Positions 29,587 to 38,798 of a stretch of DNA of 60,906 nt are shown piece by piece. The stretch's first letter is position 1. Each line of letters begins with the position of its first letter. The notes under the pieces were generated by a model. It saw only the letters and a program-made list of their open reading frames with translations, searched no databases and was not told the origin of the DNA. Made by a program: the position numbers and the translations under genes. Origin of the DNA: Lachnospiraceae bacterium (GTDB lineage Bacteria > Bacillota > Clostridia > Lachnospirales > Lachnospiraceae). The stretch is from contig JAEEOO010000024.1 of assembly GCA_016284315.1 (NCBI GenBank), positions 1-60,906 of the forward strand, read 5' to 3'.

Positions 29587-31512
29587 ATGGGGAGAGAATT
29601 AACAGAGAATAAGAAAAAGAAGATCGCTGTTTTTGCTAACGGCTGGAGCAGCGAATATATGAGTCTCTTTATGGAGGGGCTTAGAAAGGAAGCTGAAAAG
29701 GACAACACGGATATCTTCGTGTTCACCACTTATATTCTTCCCAACGAAGCGTTGGAGATGAAGGAAAATCAGCTCAAGATCTTTGATCTCGCAAAAAGTA
29801 TGGAGTTTGATGGCGTCATAGCCCTTACTCATACTTTTAACTCCTCATACGAAATGGAAAAGATACAGGAGATGTTTGAGGGAAGCGATATCCCAAGAGT
29901 TTCCACCGAGGTGAGGCTTCCGGGCTTTTCCATGGTTGGAAGCGGAAATTATCAGGGTGTTTATGAACTGGCAACCCACCTGATAGAAAAACATAATGTT
30001 CGCAAAGTTGTTTATATCAGGGGCAATGACGGAAATCCCGAGTGCGCCGAGAGAAAGAAAGCTCTTGAGGATGCACTGGATGAACACGGACTTGTCCTTA
30101 TTGATACATTAAAAGGAGATTTCGGATTTTATAACGCCTCCAGAGTGGTGGAAGACTGGATGATATCCGGAAAGCCTATTCCCGACGCCTTTGTTTGCGC
30201 CAATGATCTTATGGCACTGGGCGTTATCAGTATTCTTCACAAATATGGAAAAGATGTTCCCGGAGATGTTATCGTAACCGGATTCGATCATGTACACGAA
30301 GGGCAGACATCATATCCAATGGTTGCTACCGTCTCCAGACAATGGGACAACATGGGTCCCTATGCTTATAAAGAGATCTGTTATCAGATGGAGCACAGAG
30401 ATCCCGACCGAGAAACTATTTATCCCTCAAAATTTGTTCCCTCAGAAAGCTGCGGATGTAAGCCTGACGAGGAAGCATTCAACAAAAGACTTGAGATGGT
30501 AAGAAGCGTATTTACCAACGCGACCCATGTTGATATGATAGACTTCTTCTTCCAGAAGGTTCATATCGAAATGTCCGTAACCGAGAGCAAGGAAGACTTC
30601 TACGAGCAGGCGAAATGGCATTTCGGACAGCAGACCTTCTTCGGACAGAATTATTGTATCTGTACCGAACCCGGTCTTTTCGAGGATGAAGATGAGGTAT
30701 ACCTTGAGAAGGTAAAGAACTTTAGTCCTGTTTTGGATGTTATCTACGGAAGAAAAGACGGAAGGAATCTTCCCCAGAAACAGTTCAGTACATCGGAGAT
30801 CTATCCCGGTTATGTGCCGGATCCCAATAAGAGCGAGGTTTATGTATTTGCTTCTCTTGCAAATATGGAACACCTTATCGGTTATCTTGCCATTAAGGAC
30901 AACCCTCAGGTACTTTATTCAAACCATTACAAGAGATGGCTCAATAACCTTGATACTCTCTTTATAAACATCCGTCACAATATCTTCTTAAAAAAGATGA
31001 ATGCAAAACTGCGTGAGATCTACATGAACGATTTCCTTACGGACATGTACAATCGAACCGGATGTGCAAATGTGCTTTACAAGTTTATCGAAGATGAAAA
31101 GCAGCAGGGACACACATCGGTTCTGCTTTTCTTTGATATCAATTGCATGAAGGTGATCAACGATAAGTTTGGACACTTAAGCGGAGATCTTGCCATTAAG
31201 GCTACGGCCAATGCAATGAAGAAGGCCCTCCCGGAGGGATTCCTTTGCGGAAGGTACGGCGGAGATGAGTTTATTGCTGTCGGTTCCTATAAGGGAGAGG
31301 ATGTTTCTCTGTACAGGGAGAACTTTAAGGCCGAGCTTGAGAGGATAAAGGAAAGGCTTCAGGTCGCATTCCCTCTTTCCGCCAGCGTCGGAACCTGTAT
31401 CGTAAAGCCGGACAAAGACGGAACTGTGGACGATTTCATCAAGGAAGCTGATGATTCCATGTACGAGGAGAAGGAACAGGTACACAAACTACTGGGCATA
31501 ACTTCTCATTAA
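29587..31512 (+). CDS. Cytosolic LacI/PBP1-like sensor fused to a diguanylate cyclase
   Basis: 641 residues. Residues about 10-300 look like the sugar-binding domain of LacI/GalR regulators (KKIAVFANGW start, PDAFVCANDLMALGVI near 200, DVIVTGFDHV near 230), but there is no helix-turn-helix before it and no signal peptide or membrane helix, so it is cytoplasmic. A linker of about 170 residues follows. The GGDEF domain (about 480-640) has the intact GGDEF at 558-562 and LLFFDINCMKVINDKFGH; no RxxD inhibitory site is seen. It likely makes c-di-GMP in response to an intracellular small molecule, perhaps a sugar. Ligand unknown. Confidence 0.85.
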   Translation: MGRELTENKKKKIAVFANGWSSEYMSLFMEGLRKEAEKDNTDIFVFTTYILPNEALEMKENQLKIFDLAKSMEFDGVIALTHTFNSSYEMEKIQEMFEGSDIPRVSTEVRLPGFSMVGSGNYQGVYELATHLIEKHNVRKVVYIRGNDGNPECAERKKALEDALDEHGLVLIDTLKGDFGFYNASRVVEDWMISGKPIPDAFVCANDLMALGVISILHKYGKDVPGDVIVTGFDHVHEGQTSYPMVATVSRQWDNMGPYAYKEICYQMEHRDPDRETIYPSKFVPSESCGCKPDEEAFNKRLEMVRSVFTNATHVDMIDFFFQKVHIEMSVTESKEDFYEQAKWHFGQQTFFGQNYCICTEPGLFEDEDEVYLEKVKNFSPVLDVIYGRKDGRNLPQKQFSTSEIYPGYVPDPNKSEVYVFASLANMEHLIGYLAIKDNPQVLYSNHYKRWLNNLDTLFINIRHNIFLKKMNAKLREIYMNDFLTDMYNRTGCANVLYKFIEDEKQQGHTSVLLFFDINCMKVINDKFGHLSGDLAIKATANAMKKALPEGFLCGRYGGDEFIAVGSYKGEDVSLYRENFKAELERIKERLQVAFPLSASVGTCIVKPDKDGTVDDFIKEADDSMYEEKEQVHKLLGITSH

Positions 31513-31544
31513 GATAAAAGATAGTGTTAAAATCAAGTTGCTTT

Positions 31545-31553
31545 TGGTATAAT
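31545..31553 (+). promoter_or_regulatory. Extended -10 promoter of the acetyltransferase-SUF operon
   Basis: TGGTATAAT (31545-31553), with a poor -35 box, about 50 bases upstream of the first gene. Confidence 0.6.
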
Positions 31554-31604
31554 AGGTCTTACAACATTAACCCCGAGAATTAAAAAGCAAGGAGTGATGA
31601 ATAT

Positions 31605-32078
31605 ATGAGGACAAGAAAGTATTCCAACAGAGACTTACCTGTCATGACCGAGATCTGGAACGAACTGATCGAAGCAGGAGAAGCGTTTCCTGCAACGGAG
31701 CCCTTCGACGCAACGAGTGGCGAAAAGTTTTTCTCATCGCAGACGTATTGTGCTGTAGCAGTTGATTTTGGCGGAAACCTTCACGGCATATATACGATTT
31801 ACTCCGAAACCGAGGGCGGTATTGCCAATGTCAAATTTGCAGTTAGAAACTGTAGCCGTTGCCAGAAGGGGGCGCAGGATCTTATGAATGACTGTTTAAA
31901 GGTGGCAAAGGAAAAAGGATACAGCGGACTTATCTCAGATCCCATTGCGGAAAGCAATGAAATTGCTAAGCACATCTTTGAAAAGATGGGATTTGAGTTA
32001 AAAGAAACGATTCCCGGCGGCTATATCATGAAAGATGGACAGGCTGTCAATGCGCTTATCTATCAATTACAACTTTAG
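31605..32078 (+). CDS. GNAT-family N-acetyltransferase
   Basis: 157 residues. Beginning RKYSNRDLPVMTEIWNELIE, it has the acetyl-CoA-binding strand-loop region (GGIANVKFAVRNCSRCQKGA, about 67-86, a variant of the usual Q/RxxGxG loop) and a late SNEIAKHIFEKMGFELKE stretch typical of GNAT C-termini. The substrate is unknown. AAGGAG precedes the ATG. It heads an operon with SufC- and SufB-like genes. Confidence 0.8.
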   Translation: MRTRKYSNRDLPVMTEIWNELIEAGEAFPATEPFDATSGEKFFSSQTYCAVAVDFGGNLHGIYTIYSETEGGIANVKFAVRNCSRCQKGAQDLMNDCLKVAKEKGYSGLISDPIAESNEIAKHIFEKMGFELKETIPGGYIMKDGQAVNALIYQLQL

Positions 32079-32096
32079 GAAAGAGGAATTTCGGAT

Positions 32097-32846
32097 ATGC
32101 TTGAATTAAAAAACGTATCCTTTGAAGTAAGTGAAAGCGGGGAGGGTAAGGAAATCATCAAAAATGTTTCCGTTACCATCCCCGATAATCAACTTGTGGT
32201 CATTACAGGACCTAACGGAGGCGGAAAATCTACACTGGCAAGACTTATTGCCGGTATTGAGAAACCCACTTCCGGACGAATTTATCTTGACGGAGAGGAC
32301 ATTACGGACCTTTCCATCACCGACAGGGCAAAGCGCGGAATAAGCTATGCATTCCAGCAGCCCGTTAAATTTAAAGGAATTCAGGTCTTTGACCTGATCA
32401 GACTTGCCAGCGGTAAGAAGATATCCGTTGGTGATGCTTGCGAATATCTCTCTGCAGTTGGACTTTGCGCAAGAGAGTATATCAGTCGAGAGGTTAACTC
32501 CAGCCTTTCGGGCGGAGAATTAAAGAGGATCGAGATAGCAACGGTGCTTGCAAGAGGCTCAAAACTTTCACTTTTCGATGAGCCTGAGGCAGGGATCGAT
32601 CTTTGGAGTTTCCAGAATCTCATTCAGGTATTTGAGGGAATGAGAAAGAACATCAAGGACAGTCAGGTAATTATCATCTCTCATCAGGAGAGAATCCTTA
32701 ACATTGCAGACAGACTTGTTGTTATCAAGAACGGACAGCTCTTTAAGGAGGGAAGCAAAGAAGAAATTCTTCCAATGCTCAGCGGTACCGATTCGGCAGT
32801 GCCCGAGTGTGCAATGGCAGCAAATGCAAGAGGAGGAGCGCAATGA
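32097..32846 (+). CDS. sufC: SufC-like ABC ATPase of a minimal SUF (SmsC-type) system
   Basis: 249 residues. Walker A GPNGGGKST (38-46), Q-loop FQQPVKF, signature LSGGELKR, Walker B LSLFDEPEAGID and HisSwitch ISHQER. The ELKR signature and the DEPEAGID motif place it with SufC, the soluble ATPase of Fe-S cluster assembly, rather than with transporters. It has no membrane partner and its stop overlaps the SufB-like gene by four bases. Confidence 0.85.
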   Translation: MLELKNVSFEVSESGEGKEIIKNVSVTIPDNQLVVITGPNGGGKSTLARLIAGIEKPTSGRIYLDGEDITDLSITDRAKRGISYAFQQPVKFKGIQVFDLIRLASGKKISVGDACEYLSAVGLCAREYISREVNSSLSGGELKRIEIATVLARGSKLSLFDEPEAGIDLWSFQNLIQVFEGMRKNIKDSQVIIISHQERILNIADRLVVIKNGQLFKEGSKEEILPMLSGTDSAVPECAMAANARGGAQ

Positions 32847-33769
32847 TACAGCTTGATGAAATACAGAAAAGGCTCCTAAAGGAAGTAGCGGATCTTCATT
32901 CAGTACCCGAAGGCGCTTACAATATCCGTTCAAACGGACAGGCTGTGGGACGCGTATCTACAGCAAACATTGAGATCATTCCTAAGGAAAACGGAAGCGG
33001 AATAGATGTAAAGATAAAACCCGGAACAAAGAATGAGAGTGTACACATTCCTGTTGTCATGACACAGAGCGGCATCAAGGAACTGGTGTACAACGATTTC
33101 TACATCGGAGAAGATGCAGATGTTGTTATTGTGGCGGGATGCGGCATCGACAACTGCGGACCAAAAGATTCAGAGCACGACGGTATCCACAGATTCTATG
33201 TGGGCAAGGGTGCAAAGGTAAAATACGTAGAAAAGCACTACGGCTCCGGAGACGGAAGCGGAAAGAGGATCCTTAATCCCGGTACCGAAGTATATATGGA
33301 AGAAGACAGCTCCATGGAAATGGAGATGGTACAGATAAAGGGCGTTGACGATACAAATCGTGATACCAAGGCTGAGCTTAAAGCGGGAGCATCTTTGGTA
33401 GTAAGGGAGCGCCTTATGACTCATGGCGATCAGAATGCAGTCAGCACCTACACCGTCGAATTAAACGGAGACGGATCAAGCGCTGACGTTGTTTCAAGAT
33501 CGGTTGCCAGAGACAATTCATATCAGAAGTTTGACGCAGTACTTACGGGAAACGCGGCTTGTTCGGGACACACCGAGTGTGATGCCATCATCATGGACAA
33601 CGGACGTATCCTTGCGGTACCCGGTCTTGAGGCCAACAGCGTTGATGCAGCTCTTGTTCACGAGGCGGCCATCGGAAAGATAGCAGGAGAGCAGCTTATA
33701 AAACTTATGACACTTGGACTTACGGAAGCAGAGGCGGAAGAACAGATCATTAATGGATTCCTAAAATAG
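32843..33769 (+). CDS. sufB: SufB/SufD-like Fe-S assembly scaffold of a minimal SUF (SmsB-type) system
   Basis: 308 residues from the ATG at 32843 with AGGAGGAG; the open frame begins upstream at 32807 but lies inside sufC. The beta-helix core and the C-terminal signature ALVHEAAIGKIAGEQLIKLM are those of SufB/SufD. It is shorter than SufB (about 460-490) and only one scaffold gene is present, the two-gene arrangement known as the minimal SUF-like system. Cysteines in VAGCGIDNCG (about 103-112) could be ligands. No sufS or sufU is adjacent. Confidence 0.85.
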   Translation: MIQLDEIQKRLLKEVADLHSVPEGAYNIRSNGQAVGRVSTANIEIIPKENGSGIDVKIKPGTKNESVHIPVVMTQSGIKELVYNDFYIGEDADVVIVAGCGIDNCGPKDSEHDGIHRFYVGKGAKVKYVEKHYGSGDGSGKRILNPGTEVYMEEDSSMEMEMVQIKGVDDTNRDTKAELKAGASLVVRERLMTHGDQNAVSTYTVELNGDGSSADVVSRSVARDNSYQKFDAVLTGNAACSGHTECDAIIMDNGRILAVPGLEANSVDAALVHEAAIGKIAGEQLIKLMTLGLTEAEAEEQIINGFLK

Positions 33770-33781
33770 GAGAACGATAAA

Positions 33782-34567
33782 ATGAAAGAACGCACTTTCT
33801 CCACAAGCGAAATATGCCATATTTTCAATATCGGTCGTGAAACTTTAAGACATTACGAAAACATCGGGATATTAACTCCCACCATCAATGCGGAAAACGG
33901 ATATCGTGAATACGGTTACTGGGAAGTGGGTATCATAGTGGATATCCTAAAGTACAAGTCCATGGGGCTAAGCCTCGGGGATACTCGAACAGCTCTCTTT
34001 GATATGGATTTTGGGCAACTGATTGAAGGGGTTCGAGGTCAGGAGGATTTCTACGAAAAGAGAGCTATCCAGGACAAGATGATGGCTGAGATCCTTCACA
34101 ATAATTATATGGCACTTGATTATGCCAGGGAGCATTTAAACGAACTGATCGAAACTGAAATCCCGGAGATGATTCATATACCTTTCAGGTCCGAGCCGGA
34201 TAGTATATATTATGAATCCATGATAGAAGCACTTAAGTACTCACAGTTTTTCTCGACAGCGTGGATACTTGGAGTCGGAAACAATTCTCCCTATGACGGT
34301 ATCGGATTAGCGGCTCAGAAATCATATGCTGATATTTTGAAAATAGAAAATGGGCTGACAATTCCTGCAGCTAAGGCAGTGGGAACAGTTATGGATATTA
34401 CCGGAAGAGATAAGGTGACGGATCAAACCTTCAAGGAGTTTAACGAAAAGGTTAAGGAGAAATATCCCAACACCTCAGATGCTACTTACGCAGTACTCTT
34501 ATCCAGATTTTACGACAAAGAAAAAAGATACCACCAGTATTTCTCGGTCTATAAGAAATTACTGTGA
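33782..34567 (+). CDS. MerR-family transcriptional regulator
   Basis: 261 residues. Winged helix-turn-helix at about 1-75 (FSTSEICHIFNIGRETLRHY, then ENIGILTP, GYREYGYWEVGIIVDILKYK). The remaining 185 residues are an effector-binding or dimerisation part that I do not recognise, without the cysteine pattern of metal or SoxR-type sensors. It lies 12 bases after the SufB-like gene, so it is probably in the same operon and may regulate it. Confidence 0.85.
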   Translation: MKERTFSTSEICHIFNIGRETLRHYENIGILTPTINAENGYREYGYWEVGIIVDILKYKSMGLSLGDTRTALFDMDFGQLIEGVRGQEDFYEKRAIQDKMMAEILHNNYMALDYAREHLNELIETEIPEMIHIPFRSEPDSIYYESMIEALKYSQFFSTAWILGVGNNSPYDGIGLAAQKSYADILKIENGLTIPAAKAVGTVMDITGRDKVTDQTFKEFNEKVKEKYPNTSDATYAVLLSRFYDKEKRYHQYFSVYKKLL

Positions 34568-34847
34568 TACCTTTTTTCAAGGGAACTGTATCGAATAAGG
34601 GAGGTGAATGCATATACCGGCCTTTAAGTGATTAAATATTTCGTGGATTGTGCCGTACAAAAAATGCTGTATGGTGCGACGCGAAAATGAAGGGTAACAA
34701 AATAATCAGTTGGCTCATCTTCAGGGGTATAGAGAAACTGTTCGCGACGCGATGCCGGTATCCTATTACTTTTTCTTATTCCTACAAATAAAGTTTTAAA
34801 CCCGGTGGTAACCACCAGGTCAATACTAAAATTATGAACAATTTGTG

Positions 34848-34924
34848 AATTATGCAAGCAGCAGAGCATAATTTTGCAGTTTTCAAATTTAAAATACACT
34901 TTATGCACATAATATGCGCATAAA
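34848..34924. repeat. Two related inverted repeats, operator candidates
   Basis: AATTATGC/GCATAATT (34848-34855 and 34866-34873) and TTTATGC/GCATAAA (34900-34906 and 34918-34924). The half-sites share TTATGC; the two centres are about 51.5 bases apart, close to five helical turns, and the second ends 4 bases before the -35 box at 34929. Confidence 0.6.
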
Positions 34925-34928
34925 ACTG

Positions 34929-34957
34929 TTGACAGATGATTAAAATAAGTCTATATT
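34929..34957 (+). promoter_or_regulatory. Strong upstream promoter P1 of the amino-acid ABC operon
   Basis: TTGACA (34929-34934) and TATATT (34952-34957), 17-base spacer, directly after the TTTATGC/GCATAAA repeat. Confidence 0.82.
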
Positions 34958-34981
34958 ATACGAAAGATAAACGTGTAACGG

Positions 34982-35006
34982 AGCGCGTCTCTGTTCGCGT
35001 TTTTTT
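34982..35006 (+). terminator. Early terminator or attenuator in the leader
   Basis: AGCGCG pairs with CGCGTT (one G-T wobble) and is followed by seven Ts. It lies only about 40-50 bases after the expected start site of P1. An alternative stem ACGGAG/CTCTGT would compete with it, so an attenuator is possible. Confidence 0.55.
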
Positions 35007-35045
35007 CTTAGCCCCAACGCTTTAACGAGGTAAAAAGGCAGTGTG

Positions 35046-35074
35046 TTGATATACAGCGATGGGATGAATATAAA
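35046..35074 (+). promoter_or_regulatory. Second promoter P2 of the amino-acid ABC operon
   Basis: TTGATA (35046-35051) and TATAAA (35069-35074), 17-base spacer, downstream of the early terminator, about 45 bases before the start codon. Confidence 0.6.
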
Positions 35075-35119
35075 GTGTATAATTATGAGCCATTGGCTTA
35101 TTAACAGGAGGAATGAATT

Positions 35120-36001
35120 ATGAAGAAAATGACCAAGATTGTTGCTCTTATAGGCGCAGCAGTAATGTGCGCATCTGTTATCGCAGGTTGCGGAAACAAG
35201 ACTGAGGCACCCGCAGCACAGGAACCCCAGGAAAACCAGACTGCAGAAAACGGCGAAACCACCGAGGCTTCCAAGTATGACCTCAGCGGCATCAAGCTTA
35301 TCAGTGACGGCGTACTCAGCGTAGGTGAGGAAGTAGGCTACCCTCCTTTCGAAGATTTCGCAGAGGACGGAGTTACCCCCATTGGATATGATGTTGATAT
35401 CATCACTGAAGTAGCAAAGAGACTTGGACTTGAAGTAAATATCGTAAATACTGCATGGGACGGAATCTTCGCAGGTATCGATAATAACTATGATGTTGTT
35501 TGCTCAGCATGCACCATCACCGAGGAGAGAAAAGAGAGCATGCTCTTCTCAGAGCCTTATATCGCAAACTATCAGGCTGTTATCTTAAAGGCGGGCAACG
35601 ATAAGAAGATCGAGAGCTTCAATGACCTTGACGGAATGACCGTTGCGGTTCAGAAGGAGACCACTTCAGACGAACTCATCAGCGATTACAAGTCAACCGG
35701 AACAATCGATGTAGAGATCGTTGCAAATGAGAAGATCTTAAGCTGCTTTACCCAGCTTGACAACGGAGAGGTTGATGCAGTCGTTGTTGACTCAACTGTA
35801 GCCGACGGTTATCTTGCAAAGAATCCCGATGCTTATGTTTATGCATACAAGGATGATTCAGAGGCTGAGTATTTCGGAATCGCCATCGGCAAGGAGAACA
35901 CTGCACTCAAGGCTGTTATCGATGAGGTCCTTGCAGATATGGAAGCTGACGGATTTATTGCAGACACCTATTCTTATTGGTTCGGTGTAACTGAAGAATA
36001 A
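35120..36001 (+). CDS. Polar amino-acid ABC transporter, substrate-binding lipoprotein
   Basis: 293 residues. Lipoprotein signal with lipobox IAGC (Cys24), a short Glu/Thr/Gln-rich linker, then a SBP family 3 domain (GEEVGYPPFEDF, GYDVDIITEVAKRLGLEV, VCSACTITEERKESMLFSEPYI). The YDVDI aspartate and the R in EERKE-type positions bind the amino group and carboxylate of amino acids in this family. Exact substrate unknown. The Shine-Dalgarno sequence is AGGAGGAA. Confidence 0.93.
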   Translation: MKKMTKIVALIGAAVMCASVIAGCGNKTEAPAAQEPQENQTAENGETTEASKYDLSGIKLISDGVLSVGEEVGYPPFEDFAEDGVTPIGYDVDIITEVAKRLGLEVNIVNTAWDGIFAGIDNNYDVVCSACTITEERKESMLFSEPYIANYQAVILKAGNDKKIESFNDLDGMTVAVQKETTSDELISDYKSTGTIDVEIVANEKILSCFTQLDNGEVDAVVVDSTVADGYLAKNPDAYVYAYKDDSEAEYFGIAIGKENTALKAVIDEVLADMEADGFIADTYSYWFGVTEE

Positions 36002-36029
36002 ATAATGGATCAAGGAAACAGATAGTAAT

Positions 36030-37073
36030 ATGAAAAGTTTTCTTAAAGGTTTGATAAACGTTAAAAATTGGAAAAAGAAGACAAAGGTTACATGGATCAT
36101 TGTTCTTGTTGTGATTGCCGTGTGCATTGTCCTTTCAGCCCTTAAGCCCTCTGAGGCTGACATGAAAGCAATGGCGAGCGAAGAGATGCAGGCCATGATA
36201 AAGGCGGATGAAGGAAGCTCAAGAAAGAGAGTTACCGTAACTTACAACAGCCTTATCATCGTAAACTACTGCTCTTTCTCAACTTCCGGAGCAAAGGAAG
36301 TTACAGAGAAGTACGTGGGATTTGTGGGCCATGCTTTTCAGGCGGATGAAGGATTCGGAAAATTCGCAGGTCAGATGGTGAACTACACCTATCGTATGCT
36401 GGGCTGCGGCGAGAACCTTCTACATGGAGCAAAGCTGACCCTACTCCTTACAACACTATCAACAGCCATCGGAGTAGTGCTTGGAACCTTGCTTGCTCTT
36501 GGAAAGATATCCAAGAACAAGGTGCTCAGCAAGGTCTGTGGAGGATATATTTTCTTCTTCAGAGGAACACCGCTTCTTATCCAGCTTTTTGTTATTTACT
36601 ATAGTGTTCCTGCGATCTTTGGATTTGCATGGCGTGACCTTTTTGCTGTGGGAGATACCCAGGCGGTTTATAAGGGAGCGTTCATAGCGGCTCTTATCGC
36701 GTATGGACTTAACTCCGGTGCATACTGCGCCGAGATCGTCCGCGCTGCCATCCAGTCTATTGAGAAGGGTCAGCACGAGGCAGCAAAGGCTCTTGGCCTT
36801 TCCTACAGCAAGACCATGCGCCTTATCATCATCCCCCAGTCAGTTCGCAGAATGGTACCACCTCTCTGTAACGAATTCATTATGATGATCAAGGATGCAT
36901 CTATGGTTTTCGCAATCTCCCTTATGGACATTACAACCATTTCAAAGAATATTATGACCAGCGAGATCTCATACATTGTTTTCCTGCCGGCTTTGATAAT
37001 CTATCTTATCATCACAGCCTTCTTTACCTGGATATTCAATGCCATCGAGAAGAAGTTCTCGCTGTATGAGTAG
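36030..37073 (+). CDS. Polar amino-acid ABC transporter permease with N-terminal extension
   Basis: 347 residues, against about 220 for typical HisM/GlnP permeases. The extra N-terminal 120 residues comprise one membrane helix (about 17-38) and an extracytoplasmic segment of about 80 residues. The permease domain (about 120-347) has [17 protein letters not shown] and the EAA loop [21 protein letters not shown] that contacts the ATPase. Only one permease gene is present, so it likely forms a homodimer. The role of the extension is unknown. Confidence 0.92.
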   Translation: MKSFLKGLINVKNWKKKTKVTWIIVLVVIAVCIVLSALKPSEADMKAMASEEMQAMIKADEGSSRKRVTVTYNSLIIVNYCSFSTSGAKEVTEKYVGFVGHAFQADEGFGKFAGQMVNYTYRMLGCGENLLHGAKLTLLLTTLSTAIGVVLGTLLALGKISKNKVLSKVCGGYIFFFRGTPLLIQLFVIYYSVPAIFGFAWRDLFAVGDTQAVYKGAFIAALIAYGLNSGAYCAEIVRAAIQSIEKGQHEAAKALGLSYSKTMRLIIIPQSVRRMVPPLCNEFIMMIKDASMVFAISLMDITTISKNIMTSEISYIVFLPALIIYLIITAFFTWIFNAIEKKFSLYE

Positions 37074-37084
37074 GGAGGCGCACC

Positions 37085-37861
37085 ATGGATAATTTCGAGT
37101 ATATTTTGGAAACGGAACATGTAAGTAAGAATTTCGGAAGCCTCTCTGTATTAAAGGACATCAACCTGAAAGTAAAGAAGGGCGAAGTTATCTGTATCAT
37201 CGGCCCTTCCGGTGCAGGTAAATCAACCTATCTTCGTTCACTTAATCAGCTTGAGAAGATCTCTTCCGGAAAGATATTTATCAAGGGGGATCTTTTCCTC
37301 CACAGAGAAAAGGATCACACCGTTGAAAGGATCGACAAGAAGACTCAGCAGAAGCTTCTTCTTGAGATGGGAATGTGCTTCCAGAGATTCAATCTCTTCC
37401 CTCACAAGACCGTTCTGGAAAACATCTGCCTTGCTCCCATCGAGGTAAAGCATGAGGATAAGGAGACTGTTAAGAAGGAGGCTATGGAGCTTCTTAAGAA
37501 GGTTGGACTGGCTGAAAAGGCAAACGAATTCCCTAACCGTTTATCCGGTGGTCAGCAGCAGCGAGTTGCCATCGCAAGAGCGCTTGCCATGAAGCCTGAG
37601 ATAATGCTTTTTGACGAGCCCACATCCGCCCTTGATCCCGAACTTGTAGGAGATGTTCTTCAGGTCATGAAGGATCTTGCAAATGACGGAATGACCATGC
37701 TTGTTGTGACCCACGAAATGGGATTTGCAAAAGAGGTGGCAGATAGGGTATTATTTATGGCTGATGGAATTATAGCAGAGGAAGGAACACCGGATCATAT
37801 ATTTAACCATCCGGAGAATCCCAGAACACAGAGTTTCTTAAGATCCATCCTTAACGTTTAG
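37085..37861 (+). CDS. Polar amino-acid ABC transporter ATPase (GlnQ-like)
   Basis: 258 residues. Walker [11 protein letters not shown]-loop [10 protein letters not shown], signature LSGGQQQR, Walker [15 protein letters not shown]-loop VTHEMGFA. About 15 extra residues lie before the Q-loop ([19 protein letters not shown]). It lies 12 bases after the permease with GGGAGG. It completes a three-gene importer. Confidence 0.95.
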   Translation: MDNFEYILETEHVSKNFGSLSVLKDINLKVKKGEVICIIGPSGAGKSTYLRSLNQLEKISSGKIFIKGDLFLHREKDHTVERIDKKTQQKLLLEMGMCFQRFNLFPHKTVLENICLAPIEVKHEDKETVKKEAMELLKKVGLAEKANEFPNRLSGGQQQRVAIARALAMKPEIMLFDEPTSALDPELVGDVLQVMKDLANDGMTMLVVTHEMGFAKEVADRVLFMADGIIAEEGTPDHIFNHPENPRTQSFLRSILNV

Positions 37862-37880
37862 GGATTGCTTAACATTAGTC

Positions 37881-38798
37881 ATGAAAACAACAAAACAGAT
37901 CAGAAGTTCATTATTACTGGCAATAACCGCGATAATCTGGGGCGTAGCATTTGTGGCCCAGACTACGGGAGGGGACGCAGTCGGTCCCTTCTCTTTTAAT
38001 TCGGTAAGATTCATTATCGGGTCCGTGGTATTATTGCCGGTAATTTTTGTTCTTGATAAACTTGGACTTTCAAAGAGAAAACCTGTAACAAAAAAAGACT
38101 ATAGGCTACTTTGGCTGGGAGGAGGGCTTGTTGGTTTGTCCCTTTTTTTTGCAGCCAATGCCCAGCAGCTGGGAATATATTGGGGCGCCCAGGTAAGTAA
38201 AGCCGGATTTTTGACTGCGCTTTATATAATTCTTGTTCCGATCCTTGGAATGTTTATAAAGAAAAAGTGCGGATGGAATGTATGGCTTGGCGTCGCCATC
38301 AGCCTTGTAGGCATGTATTTCCTGTGCGTTAAAGGGGAGTTTAAGCTTGAGTGGATGGACATTGCACTTATCGCATCCGCATTTTTGTTCTCGATACAGA
38401 TTCTTTTGATCGATCATTTTTCGCCTATGATGGATCCTGTAAGACTTTCATCAATCCAGTTTTTGGTTTGTGGAGTATTGTCGTTGATACCGGCGCTTAT
38501 TTTTGATGTGCCGGCTTTTGGAGGATTTACGGAGCTTGTTAAGAGCTTTGGGACATGGAATGCATGGATCCCGATTCTCTACGCCGGAGTTATGAGCAGC
38601 GGAGTAGCCTATACCTTGCAGGTTGTGGCTCAGCCCGGACTTAACCCCACTATCGCTTCCCTTATCATGAGTTTTGAAGCTGTATTTGGAAGCATCGCCG
38701 GATGGCTGATCCTCCACCAGACCATGTCTGTCCGTGAGATGATAGGATGCGGATTGATGTTTGCCGCCATCATCATCGCCCAACTACCTACTAAATAG
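37881..38798 (+). CDS. EamA/DMT-family transporter
   Basis: 305 residues with ten hydrophobic helices in two EamA repeats; GVAFVAQTTGGDAVGPFSFNSVRF and PTIASLIMSFEAVFGSIAGW are typical when read in context. Members usually export amino acids or metabolites. It starts 20 bases after the amino-acid ABC ATPase, so it may share its transcript. Confidence 0.9.
   Translation: MKTTKQIRSSLLLAITAIIWGVAFVAQTTGGDAVGPFSFNSVRFIIGSVVLLPVIFVLDKLGLSKRKPVTKKDYRLLWLGGGLVGLSLFFAANAQQLGIYWGAQVSKAGFLTALYIILVPILGMFIKKKCGWNVWLGVAISLVGMYFLCVKGEFKLEWMDIALIASAFLFSIQILLIDHFSPMMDPVRLSSIQFLVCGVLSLIPALIFDVPAFGGFTELVKSFGTWNAWIPILYAGVMSSGVAYTLQVVAQPGLNPTIASLIMSFEAVFGSIAGWLILHQTMSVREMIGCGLMFAAIIIAQLPTK

Larger units (their letters stand above)
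34568..35119 (+). promoter_or_regulatory. Regulatory intergenic region before the amino-acid ABC operon
   Basis: No convincing gene is seen in these 552 bases. The first 230 bases are open in short pieces only and may be decayed sequence. A perfect palindrome GGTGGT-A-ACCACC lies at 34804-34816. The last 270 bases carry two TTATGC-type inverted repeats, two promoters and an early terminator, listed separately. Confidence 0.6.

Noticed and set aside
34608-34631. Seven-codon ORF after AAGGGAGGTGA as a leader peptide
   Set aside because: The ribosome site is only 3 bases from the ATG and the peptide has no regulatory codon run; no promoter is seen before it.
34624-34908. Minus-strand frame of 94 codons before the amino-acid operon
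   Set aside because: It lacks a ribosome site, overlaps the operator region and has unusual composition; at most a decayed remnant.
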